Source: Fulvivirga sp. M361 (GTDB taxonomy: Bacteria > Bacteroidota > Bacteroidia > Cytophagales > Cyclobacteriaceae). Taken from it: DNA of 64,000 nt. The stretch lies in the NCBI RefSeq assembly GCF_007097395.1, contig NZ_VKDC01000001.1, forward strand, positions 69,501 through 133,500, in the 5' to 3' direction. The position numbers and the translations under genes are program-made. This document shows positions 44,478-52,652 of the stretch, piece after piece (within the stretch, counting starts at the first letter, position 1; every line of letters starts with the position of its first letter). The notes beneath the pieces were generated by a model. That model was not told the origin of the DNA and did not search any database. It saw nothing but the letters and a program-made list of their open reading frames with translations.

Positions 44478-46469
44478 ATGCAATTTTTCATGCCCATGCT
44501 CTGTGGCGCTTTTCAAGGAAAGCTTATTCTTCTTGCGCTATTATTTTCATTAACAGTCCACTCTGCATCCACTGCACAACGTACAGAAACGGATAGTTTA
44601 CTACATATTTTTGAGACTTCTTCCAATGATTCGCTTAGGATAGAAGTCATGTACAATGTAGCCAGTATATACCGGCAGGAGGATATGGCAAAAGCACTGG
44701 ATTACGCAAACCAAAGCATGGAGCTGGCAGAAAGTAAGGGCTACAGCAGCTTAGAAGCAAAAGCAGCTAATTATATAGGAATATTATATGCTGAAATCGG
44801 GGACCTGGAACAAACACTATACTACTTTTATAAAGTACAATCGTATCATGAAAAAAATAAAGAGTACGAAAACCTGTCCAGAGTATATAACAATGTAGGG
44901 CTCATTTTGAAGGACCTGAAAAGACCGGATGAAGCCATAACATATTTCAAAAAATCTCTGGAGCTAAAATCATCGTCAGAAGACCTGTCTTCACTTTCTA
45001 TCACCTATAACAATATAGGCTTGCTTTATAATGAGCAATTTAAACAATACCATGAGGCGCACTGGCACTACAAAAGGGCCCTGGAATTGGCAAAGGAGTC
45101 AGAAGACCAGCTAGGTATATTTATATCACTGGGCAGCCTGGGTCAAAATTATTTTATGAAAGGACAGTATGATTCATCGGAATACTATTATAACGCGGCA
45201 GCCAATTATATGAATGATATTGATGAAAACTATCATATAGCCGGTTTTCTTTCGGATTTCGCCCGATTGAATAGTGCACAGGGTGAGTATAACAGGGCAG
45301 TCGAAAAATATAATTTCAGCATTAGAAGAGCACTTCAGGGAGATGGAAAAGTAATACTCAAAGAAAACTACAAAGGGCTGGCTGATACTTATCAGGCAAT
45401 GGGCATGCTTGAAAAGTCAATGGAATTCTATAAAAAATATATCATCATTCAAGAGGAGATCCACGATGCAGACAAAAATGAAAAGTTAGCCGCCATTGAA
45501 AAAAGTTACCAAATACGTACCAAACAAAATGAAATAGAATTACTCAGGAAGGAATCGGAGATATTAGATCTGAAATTGGATCAGAATACTTTATTGATGT
45601 ACTGGCTGGTGGGCATTCTTTTTTTGGTAGCGATCATAGTAGTGCTACAATACAGAAAAATCAAGTTCAGAAGGCAGACCAATGAGATCCTTCAGGTCCA
45701 GAATAAGGAAATTGTAGAAAAAAATAACAATATCATGAATAGCATGATATATGCCAGAAACATTCAAAAAGCAATTCTTCCGGATGGTAACAAACTAAAA
45801 AATGTTTTTGGCGATGCTTTTGTGTTCACTGAGGCCAGAGATGTAGTGAATGGTGACTTTTATTGGTTCACCGAACATGAAAACAAGGTGATTGTGGCGG
45901 CAGTAGATTGTACGGGTCATGGCGTGCCTGCTGCTTTTCTTAATGTTATGGGTAACTCCCTGTTAAATCAGATCATTCATGAGTTAAAGATCATGACACC
46001 GGGAAAGATCCTGTACGAGCTCAATAAAAGACTACTTGCTACACTCAAGTCAAAGTCAGACGCCGGCATGGATGTGGTCATTTGCCTTTTTGATCAGGAA
46101 GCTAAAAAACTCACGTTTTCCGGAGCGAAAAGACCTCTTTACTACTTCTCCAATAAGGAATTAAAAATACTAAAAGGTGACTATTATCCGGTCGGCGGTA
46201 ACCTGTTCGATGAAAACAGGGAATATTCCGAACATGAAGTAGCGTTACAGCCTAATGATTCTATTTATTTGTTTACAGATGGGGCCATAGACCAGTTTGG
46301 AGGTAACAATAACAAGAAATTTATGTATTCTCGTTTCCGTGAGTTACTATACACCATTCAAGATGAAGGCATGGAAAAACAGCATGAAATGATAAAACAA
46401 CAACTACAGGCATGGAAAGGGGATAACGAACAGACGGACGATATTCTAATTGTGGGGGTCAGAATCTGA
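44478..46469 (+). CDS. TPR protein with membrane span and SpoIIE-type PP2C phosphatase
   Basis: A 663-residue signalling protein. A signal-like start (MPMLCGAFQGKLILLALLFS) leads into an extracytoplasmic TPR region (about 60-330: AANYIGILYAEIGDLEQTLY, RVYNNVGLILKDLKRPDEAI, ITYNNIGLLYNEQFKQYHEA and others), a coiled coil, one membrane span at about 374-393 and a cytoplasmic SpoIIE phosphatase domain from about 430. PP2C motifs are ARDVVNGDFYWF, VDCTGHGVPAAFLN and LFTDGAIDQFGG, so the metal site is intact. This type is common in Bacteroidota and usually works on an anti-sigma-antagonist-like partner, not seen here. It ends in a 24-nt tail-to-tail overlap with the PAP2 gene. Confidence 0.9.
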   Translation: MQFFMPMLCGAFQGKLILLALLFSLTVHSASTAQRTETDSLLHIFETSSNDSLRIEVMYNVASIYRQEDMAKALDYANQSMELAESKGYSSLEAKAANYIGILYAEIGDLEQTLYYFYKVQSYHEKNKEYENLSRVYNNVGLILKDLKRPDEAITYFKKSLELKSSSEDLSSLSITYNNIGLLYNEQFKQYHEAHWHYKRALELAKESEDQLGIFISLGSLGQNYFMKGQYDSSEYYYNAAANYMNDIDENYHIAGFLSDFARLNSAQGEYNRAVEKYNFSIRRALQGDGKVILKENYKGLADTYQAMGMLEKSMEFYKKYIIIQEEIHDADKNEKLAAIEKSYQIRTKQNEIELLRKESEILDLKLDQNTLLMYWLVGILFLVAIIVVLQYRKIKFRRQTNEILQVQNKEIVEKNNNIMNSMIYARNIQKAILPDGNKLKNVFGDAFVFTEARDVVNGDFYWFTEHENKVIVAAVDCTGHGVPAAFLNVMGNSLLNQIIHELKIMTPGKILYELNKRLLATLKSKSDAGMDVVICLFDQEAKKLTFSGAKRPLYYFSNKELKILKGDYYPVGGNLFDENREYSEHEVALQPNDSIYLFTDGAIDQFGGNNNKKFMYSRFRELLYTIQDEGMEKQHEMIKQQLQAWKGDNEQTDDILIVGVRI

Positions 46470-47195
46470 CAAATGGTCTGTGCTTCTGTAAAATTCAACA
46501 GAACGGATCAATATTATACAGATCATAAGCCATGATAACCCTGCGACAAACCCTGCAAAGACATCCGTTGCGTAATGTACTCCAAGGTATATCCTGCTTA
46601 AACCTATACCAAGGATTAAGCTTAACAACCCAAGTGAAAGAAATGCCTTCCAAAACCCGCGTCGTACATATTTGAAGGTAAGGTAAATAAGGAAGCCATA
46701 AAAAGCGGTAGCGCTCATAGAGTGGCCACTTGGAAAACTATAAGAATACGCTTCTATCAACCGGATATCAGCCAACGGTCTGGGTCTTGCTATAAAATAT
46801 TTAAGTCCCGCATTTAGTGCGAAAGCTGTAAATAATACGATACTGGATTGTATGGCCAGCTTCCAGCTATGTCCTCTGTAATAAAGCAATAGACCGATAA
46901 GCGGTATTAACACAAAGTACATCGGCGCACCTCCGAGGTGAGTGATAAATGTAATCACTATCGTAAGACTTTCAGAGCGCAGACCGTGGATCAATTCAAA
47001 TACGGATTGATCAAATTGATTAAGTCCGGTGCCATAAAGGTCCTGTAATATGGTAAGAAAAAAGCCCAACGCTATAGTACCAATACCTCCGGCTATTAAA
47101 AGGGAAAAAATGAATAAAAAATACTCTTTCTTATTGTTATAAAGTTCTTTAATCAACTTAGGCCACGATGGCAAAGAGTTTAGAAGTCCCTTCAT
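46446..47195 (-). CDS. PAP2-family phosphatase (integral membrane)
   Basis: A 249-residue membrane phosphatase of the PAP2/PgpB group. The signature has all three blocks: KYFIARPRPLAD (KX6RP), YSFPSGHSMSATAFYG (PSGH with catalytic His) and SRIYLGVHYATDVFAG (SRX5HX3D). Several TM helices surround them. It dephosphorylates lipid phosphates such as undecaprenyl-pyrophosphate, phosphatidic acid or phosphatidylglycerophosphate. Its last codons overlap the end of the TPR-SpoIIE gene by 24 nt, convergently. Confidence 0.92.
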   Translation of the reverse strand: MKGLLNSLPSWPKLIKELYNNKKEYFLFIFSLLIAGGIGTIALGFFLTILQDLYGTGLNQFDQSVFELIHGLRSESLTIVITFITHLGGAPMYFVLIPLIGLLLYYRGHSWKLAIQSSIVLFTAFALNAGLKYFIARPRPLADIRLIEAYSYSFPSGHSMSATAFYGFLIYLTFKYVRRGFWKAFLSLGLLSLILGIGLSRIYLGVHYATDVFAGFVAGLSWLMICIILIRSVEFYRSTDHLSDSDPHN

Positions 47196-47246
47196 AAATT
47201 CAGAAAGCTACTGAAGTTCCGATGGCCAAAAAAATAAGCAACATGA

Positions 47247-48497
47247 TCAGTTCGCTATATCCATTTGATGCAATAATTCCTCGACAGACAACGCATCGGG
47301 ATAATACTTTAAAATCTCAAGCATTACTTCATCCACTAACGTATCAGGACATGAGGCCCCACTCGTCAGGACAATGTTGGTTATACCTTCCTTAGGCAAC
47401 CATTGGGTGGAAACCACTTTTTTCTTATTGCGGTAGTCAAAATGGTGGATTTCATCCGGAGATACGATCTCACGAGCGGCATTAATAAAATAAGTGGGAA
47501 ATTTACGTTCACATAGTTCTACAATATGCGAGGTGTTTGAACTGTTATACCCCCCCACTACTACAGCCAGATCTGCCTCCTTTTCCAATAAACCATAAGT
47601 GGCATCCTGGTTGTCATTGGTAGCATAGCACAACGTATCCCGGGTATCCGCAAAGTGGTCACGGTGATCGTCTCCATGCAGATCGATCATCACTTGTTTC
47701 AAATAGTCCGCAATCTCCTGAGTTTCGGTAGCCAGCATAGTAGTTTGGTTCACCACTCCTACTTTGTCAAAATGCAAACCGGGATCGAAACCTTTCGAAT
47801 ACTTACCATCAAATATCTTATAGAATTCACCGACAGGAAGATCCCCTTTTATGATACGGCCCAGTTGTTCAGCCTCGTGTATATCTTTAATGATAACACT
47901 GGGTGCGCCACTGGCACTATGCGAAAAGGTAGCCCGGGTTTCTTCATGATTGTGTTTGCCATGTATAATGATAGTATGATTCTCCTCACCGAGTTTAGCG
48001 CTACGCTTCCATACTTTTTCTACAAAGGGGCAAGTGGTATTGTAACGTTGAACTTCAATGCCCATCCCCTCCAGCTTTTGTTCAATTTCAAGCGTAGTGC
48101 CAAAAGCAGGCACAATCACAATATCGTCCGGATTGAGTTCTTCCCACGGAATGAATTGCGTACCATCCGTATCCATTATAAAACGGATGCCGCGTTGCTG
48201 AAGATCATTATTCACTTCCTGATTGTGGATCATCTGACTCAGCAAAAACACCCGCTTATCAGGATTTTCCTCCAATGCTTTATAACTGATCTCAATGGCA
48301 TTTTCCACGCCATAACAAAACCCAAAGTGCCTTGCTATATAGAACTTAACCGGGCCGAAATCTAAGACCGACGGACTAAAGTCTTTCTTACGCGGGTCAA
48401 GAATTTTACGGGACTCTTTAATTCTTCCGGTAATGGAAGATTTATAGTATTCAGGTATGTCGAACTTTTTGATAACTTCTGTCTTTAGTGGGCGCAA
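47247..48497 (-). CDS. ispH: 4-hydroxy-3-methylbut-2-enyl diphosphate reductase
   Basis: A 416-residue IspH, the last enzyme of the MEP isoprenoid pathway (HMBPP to IPP and DMAPP), with an iron-sulfur cluster. The cluster Cys motif is IARHFGFCYGVENAIEIS, the second Cys region is NTTCPFVEKVWKRS, and the third is LTSGASCPDTLVDEV. The active-site Glu/His region is IIHGKHNHEETRATFS. The protein belongs to the longer type with an extra ~50-residue N-terminus (FDIPEYYKSSITGRIKESRK) seen in Cytophagales. No ATG lies in frame near the start, so TTG 48497 appears to be used; that is odd for an essential gene. Confidence 0.93.
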   Translation of the reverse strand: MRPLKTEVIKKFDIPEYYKSSITGRIKESRKILDPRKKDFSPSVLDFGPVKFYIARHFGFCYGVENAIEISYKALEENPDKRVFLLSQMIHNQEVNNDLQQRGIRFIMDTDGTQFIPWEELNPDDIVIVPAFGTTLEIEQKLEGMGIEVQRYNTTCPFVEKVWKRSAKLGEENHTIIIHGKHNHEETRATFSHSASGAPSVIIKDIHEAEQLGRIIKGDLPVGEFYKIFDGKYSKGFDPGLHFDKVGVVNQTTMLATETQEIADYLKQVMIDLHGDDHRDHFADTRDTLCYATNDNQDATYGLLEKEADLAVVVGGYNSSNTSHIVELCERKFPTYFINAAREIVSPDEIHHFDYRNKKKVVSTQWLPKEGITNIVLTSGASCPDTLVDEVMLEILKYYPDALSVEELLHQMDIAN

Positions 48498-48602
48498 AAT
48501 TAAGCATTCATGAAATAAACAATGCGTAGTGGTTGTTGGTTTTGTTTATTTCTTTGGCCGCCGAAGTTATTTTGATCTGAACACTCTTATTTCATATCAA
48601 AC

Positions 48603-48637
48603 AAAAATGGGGACTTCTCTTAGGAAAGTCCCCATTT
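48603..48637 (-). terminator. strong intrinsic terminator, minus strand
   Basis: A perfect 12-bp stem (AAATGGGGACTT / AAGTCCCCATTT) with a 9-nt loop is followed, on the minus strand, by TTTTTGTTTG. It lies 53 nt after the stop codon of the gene remnant at 48690-48824 and probably belonged to that gene; it does not match any intact gene. Confidence 0.75.
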
Positions 48638-48689
48638 CATGAATAAAAGCCTTAACTTCTATTCACGTCAAGTTACCGTTCTCACTACT

Positions 48690-48824
48690 TCATTCGCGAT
48701 CTGTACCGAAGTACATCAACGAAATCTGACGTTCATAAATGTTCTCAAATAACCTGACATTGGCTTGCACCATTGTAAGGCCCTCCAATCCATCTTCTGT
48801 AACCAAGGCTATTTCAGGCTCCAG
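48690..48824 (-). pseudogene. C-terminal gene remnant (possibly Gfo/Idh oxidoreductase)
   Basis: A 44-codon open stretch closed upstream by a stop reads LEPEIALVTEDGLEGLTMVQ, then ANVRLFENIYERQISLMYFG and ends TDRE-stop. It has protein-like composition and a terminator just downstream. The EDGLEGLxxVxA part resembles the C-terminus of Gfo/Idh/MocA oxidoreductases (EEGLRSLxVVxAAY). Upstream sequence has no matching frame, so only the tail survives. The family call is tentative. Confidence 0.4.
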
Positions 48825-49058
48825 TTAAACTGACACCCCTTCGACTTTTTTTCAGATCCGGAAGTCTCATGAAAAATCATTCCTATTCCAGACTATTCTA
48901 AGAAATTTTGAGTATGGTAGCTAAGCTATTTCAACTCCTGATTTTGACACCAAAAGTCTTGACTCACCATTTCACAAACTTTCAATACTGATCTGATACT
49001 CTTTTGTATCTGTAGGTGATTATCTCTCACTTGATGAATCTAAGTTCGTAATAATACC

Positions 49059-49111
49059 TTTGTAGTGCAAGATTCCAAGGCCATTGTTTCGCACAAGTTT
49101 TGCACTACAAA
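49059..49111. repeat. perfect 12-bp inverted repeat
   Basis: TTTGTAGTGCAA (49059-49070) and TTGCACTACAAA (49100-49111) are perfect complements separated by 29 nt. It lies about 100 nt after the six-gene operon's end. It may be a terminator-like hairpin, a mobile-element end or a protein site; nothing decides. Confidence 0.55.
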
Positions 49112-49213
49112 AACGTTACTATGCAGATAGTTGTAAACACTTTTAGTAAGTTATTCACAAAGTTATTAACAATTAATCCCGAACTCGTCTGAAGCCATCC
49201 TGATCAGGTGATA

Positions 49214-51589
49214 TTATCTCATAAATGCCAGTCTATAGGCTTTACGTTCATGAGCTGCTTCCAGGATAAAGTGATAAACACCAGCGTTAAGATAGCTGTA
49301 ATCAAATCGCATGAAGTGATCGGCACTTGCTTCTGAAGACCGGCTATCTATTGTCCTGCCAGCCGCACTCTGTACCAGTTCAATCTCTAAAGGCATTGGC
49401 TCATTCAACTCCACCTCAACACTAAAACGCCCATCGTTCGGATTAGGGTAGATCTTTACACTCTTAAACACTTGCGCCTGCTTCGCTACACGTCCTCCCT
49501 CACTTTCTTTTTCTTCAGTGATAACTACCCGTTTGTTATAACTGTCCACACATCCATTACCAAAAATGGTGGTAAGCATTGGGACATATTCACCGACCGA
49601 CGCATATTGGTGAAGAGGAAAAAGCGTATCATTCTTCACCGTACCGTCATCGAAATCCCATGTGACAGAAGTAGTTGGCGCACTGGTAAGGCCGATAAAA
49701 TATATCGTATCATTCACAAATGCTTCCGTGGCAGAGAGAAAAAAGGCTGAATCCAATGCCGGTAAAATCTCCACATTGACCGTATCACGATCAATACAAC
49801 CGTTGATATCGGTTATTTCCACCCAAAATTCACCTGACTCTTTTGTCACAAGCGTTTGATTTCTGCTACCATCTGACCATACATAGGTCGATCCGGGAAA
49901 CCCGGCATCCAGCCCCACTGATCTGCAGGCAACGGATATATCCGTTCCCAGATTGGCAAAATCAGTGGTATTCAGCGTGACCTGGGTAGAGGAATAAACC
50001 TGACATCCGAACTCATTGGTGATGGACACGGTATACATTCCATCTTCCATCACCGTCAATGTAGCAGCTGAGCCTATGACATCTCCGGCAAGGTTGGTCC
50101 ATCTGAAGGTTGCGCCGGCATTAAGCCCTTCCAAATTAGCGCCTAAGATTACACTCGTCCCACAGAAGCGCGTCTCATCAGGCAAGTCGGAGACAGGCTG
50201 CACGTAATTACTCACTGCTACTTCATCACTATTCTCACATCCAAATTCATCTTGTATGATCAATGTGTAAGTGCCAATATCAGCCTGTAACGTTCTTTCG
50301 GTACTCACTACTTCCTCGGCTTCATTCAGCCAAAGATAAGCGGGATAATCTATTCCGGCATCAAGGGTAACCCGGTCCTCCACACATTTCAAAAGGTCTT
50401 CTCCCAGGTCCATCGGAGGCAAAGCTCTTAAAGCAATGTTGAACGGAGTGCGGGTAACACAGCCGTATTCGTTCATAACTTCCAGCATCAGGTCAATGGC
50501 CTGATCCGTTACTTCCATGTCCAGGTCTGCGTTAGTCTCTCCGGGCAGGAGCGCGCCCGAACGGTACCATTGATAACTAAAGTTACCGGGTGAACTCACG
50601 TTTGAAGTGACATTAATGATCGTATTCCTACAAGAGATATCGCTGGAGGTGATCATAACTTCCGGGTAGTTACAGGTGCCTAAGGTCCAAAGCCCGCTTA
50701 CATCGGAAATATTTTCTGAGGTAAATTCATTCAATGTTGTATTCAAAGTCCCTTCTACCACGTTCCAGGTCATGCCATTATCGGCTGAGTGGAAAAGTCT
50801 CAAAACAGGTTCATTTCCTGAATGTACTCCCAATTCCGTATCGAAGTACTGGAAATTAACGGTGCCACCCCGAGGCTCATTAGTAGTAGAAAGGGCAAAT
50901 ACCCTGTCTATATTGTTATTAGGCAGCGCAGTACTGAAATTATGATAGCGATTTACCACTATTTCTCCGCCAGACCCGGCGGCCATAGTTACGGTGAGCC
51001 CCAGGTTACCTTTGTTTATAGGGTTGATTATTTCCGAACTGGAATAGAAAGGTCCGTTGCCGCTCTGTGCAAGACCTGAAGTACCGCTGACAAGAAATCG
51101 CCTGTTTTCAGCCTCATTATCAAGTGCCCCAAATGAGTTGATATCTACTCGATAGGTTAAAAACAAACTGTCATTTTTCATAGCCACATGACCATTTGAG
51201 AAAGTGAGACGGTCTGTGATCTCCAGGTTACCGGTTACGCGTAAAGAGTCATCCACGGACTGTAAATCCGACTCAAAGTTTCTCAAAATGATGGTACTGG
51301 CAGGAGTAGATATAGAATCTCCATGAAATTGCAGTGTTCCTGCCAGGCCGTCCGTCAGGCTTCCGTTACCTTCATTGATCAGATTTCCATTCAAATTGAT
51401 GGTTGCCTCTGTATCAATAGCAATGAGATCACTGGTCTGTTGATGGTAATTTCCATTTATGGATAGTACCGTACCTCGAACAACGGTAAGATAGCCTTCA
51501 TTTGTCAGATGATTTTGACCTTTCAGAGCAAGGTTAACAAAAAGAAGAAACACAACTACCAGGCTTGTTTTTTTAAACGGCCATTTCAT
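49214..51589 (-). CDS. T9SS-sorted secreted protein with PKD domain
   Basis: A 791-residue surface protein. After a signal peptide (TSLVVVFLLFVNLALKGQ), the N-terminus has beta-helix-like repeats (ATINLNGNLINEGNGSL, VTGNLEITDRLTFSNGHVA). The middle has Ig/PKD-like modules with gliding-adhesin type sequences (LPPMDLGEDLLKCVEDRVTL, TFRWTNLAGDVIG, TYVWSDGSRNQTLVT). A PKD domain (VTWDFDDGTVKNDTLFPLHQ) precedes a type A sorting domain (VKIYPNPNDGRFSVEVELNE ... AYRLAFMR). T9SS would export it across the outer membrane. It is the last gene of the six-gene operon, 24 nt after the collar gene. Confidence 0.88.
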   Translation of the reverse strand: MKWPFKKTSLVVVFLLFVNLALKGQNHLTNEGYLTVVRGTVLSINGNYHQQTSDLIAIDTEATINLNGNLINEGNGSLTDGLAGTLQFHGDSISTPASTIILRNFESDLQSVDDSLRVTGNLEITDRLTFSNGHVAMKNDSLFLTYRVDINSFGALDNEAENRRFLVSGTSGLAQSGNGPFYSSSEIINPINKGNLGLTVTMAAGSGGEIVVNRYHNFSTALPNNNIDRVFALSTTNEPRGGTVNFQYFDTELGVHSGNEPVLRLFHSADNGMTWNVVEGTLNTTLNEFTSENISDVSGLWTLGTCNYPEVMITSSDISCRNTIINVTSNVSSPGNFSYQWYRSGALLPGETNADLDMEVTDQAIDLMLEVMNEYGCVTRTPFNIALRALPPMDLGEDLLKCVEDRVTLDAGIDYPAYLWLNEAEEVVSTERTLQADIGTYTLIIQDEFGCENSDEVAVSNYVQPVSDLPDETRFCGTSVILGANLEGLNAGATFRWTNLAGDVIGSAATLTVMEDGMYTVSITNEFGCQVYSSTQVTLNTTDFANLGTDISVACRSVGLDAGFPGSTYVWSDGSRNQTLVTKESGEFWVEITDINGCIDRDTVNVEILPALDSAFFLSATEAFVNDTIYFIGLTSAPTTSVTWDFDDGTVKNDTLFPLHQYASVGEYVPMLTTIFGNGCVDSYNKRVVITEEKESEGGRVAKQAQVFKSVKIYPNPNDGRFSVEVELNEPMPLEIELVQSAAGRTIDSRSSEASADHFMRFDYSYLNAGVYHFILEAAHERKAYRLAFMR

Positions 51590-51613
51590 ACGCCATATAT
51601 TTTGTTAAAACTT

Positions 51614-52648
51614 CTATTTTACACGCATGATAAACGCCAGTACATAGTAGGGCGGACGGTTTTCATGAGCTTGCGTTTCACCTTTTTCGGCTCCGTCCAG
51701 AGTGTTGATTCCTCCATCCCATTTAACCCTGTGTGAATGATCCGACTGTGTACTTGATCGGCCCACATTTGCCTCACCCGGAAAATCCTTCAGCTGGTAT
51801 TCTTCAAGGCCACCTTCATTCGTGTGATGAGCCAGAGTTAAAGCTTCTCCAATGTTATTAGTACCTGTTCCATCTATAGCTACATAGTGAAAGTGCGCTC
51901 CGGCATCAAGTGTGTTGGTATAATGATTATGACTGGGCATCTCTTCTACGGCTAAGACTACGGAATCCCGGCCACCTGTGTTACCAGGGTTTGTACCTCC
52001 TTCACTAAGATCTCCGGCATTTGCATAATCATCAATACCACCATATCCTATGACAAACCTTCCCGTCAGATCAGGAGTCTGGTAACCATTAAGCACCTGA
52101 CCACTGCACAAAGCCCAACCATCAGGAATGTCTGTACCTGACCACATTATAATACCTCCCAGCGGTACTGTACCAAAGCCATTAAGTGTACCGCCACTAT
52201 TGACTGTTAAATTGCCTTCAATGGTTGCGTCACTGTCAATAGTTACACTCCGGGAGAAATGTGCATCTCCATTTTCTACATCAAGTTTATACTGCGGATT
52301 ATCCGTACCTATTCCAACCTTCCCGTTAAAATGTACTGCACTAAAATCGGGAAGTGGTGTCCAGGGATTAAGGCGTAAAAAGTTTGTGTTATCAAAAAAC
52401 ATAAACTGCTTTTTATCATAACTATAATACAAGAGCCCCTCTGCCGGACTATTGGTAGAGATATTTGTCTCCATAGCTGTATTGAACCTTGGCATCAGCA
52501 ATCCCCTGGGAGCAGAAATGTCACCGGGCTGAATTTCCAACATGGCAGACTGCGTAGGTAAAAACGGTGTATTACCTATCCCCACCTGCCCCGTTACTCG
52601 TATTGACATCAACAGGGCTATAAGTATGATTATATTCTTTTTCATCAT
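51614..52648 (-). CDS. tail-collar-domain fibre-like protein
   Basis: A 344-residue exported protein (signal IIILIALLMSIRVTGQ). The N-terminus GIGNTPFLPTQSAMLEIQPG is the start typical of Bacteroidota fibre-type proteins and is followed by VGIGTDNPQYKLDVENGDAH, a trimeric-fibre motif. Residues about 165-240 are a phage tail collar domain (VPLGGIIMWSGTDIPDGWAL, then QTPDLTGRFVIGYG, and a His-rich SHNHYTN/ HFHYVAI region). In phage, the collar joins the tail fibre tip; Bacteroidota proteins of this kind are chromosomal. It is the fifth gene of the operon, 4 nt after the Fn3 gene. Confidence 0.85.
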   Translation of the reverse strand: MMKKNIIILIALLMSIRVTGQVGIGNTPFLPTQSAMLEIQPGDISAPRGLLMPRFNTAMETNISTNSPAEGLLYYSYDKKQFMFFDNTNFLRLNPWTPLPDFSAVHFNGKVGIGTDNPQYKLDVENGDAHFSRSVTIDSDATIEGNLTVNSGGTLNGFGTVPLGGIIMWSGTDIPDGWALCSGQVLNGYQTPDLTGRFVIGYGGIDDYANAGDLSEGGTNPGNTGGRDSVVLAVEEMPSHNHYTNTLDAGAHFHYVAIDGTGTNNIGEALTLAHHTNEGGLEEYQLKDFPGEANVGRSSTQSDHSHRVKWDGGINTLDGAEKGETQAHENRPPYYVLAFIMRVK

Positions 52649-52652
52649 GTGT

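Larger units (their letters stand above)
48498..49213. other. 716-nt intergenic region with gene remnant, terminator and inverted repeat
   Basis: No intact gene. It holds a terminator (48603-48637), a coding-looking fragment (48690-48824) and a perfect inverted repeat (49059-49111), described separately. The rest is AT-rich. Confidence 0.5.

Noticed and set aside
47655-48365. 236-codon open frame antisense to ispH
   Set aside because: A shadow of ispH, whose cluster cysteines and active-site motifs are all present on the minus strand.
51614-52648. Prophage, judging by the tail-collar protein
   Set aside because: No capsid, terminase, portal, integrase or lysis gene is present in the 64 kb, and the gene sits in a tight operon with cell-surface proteins.
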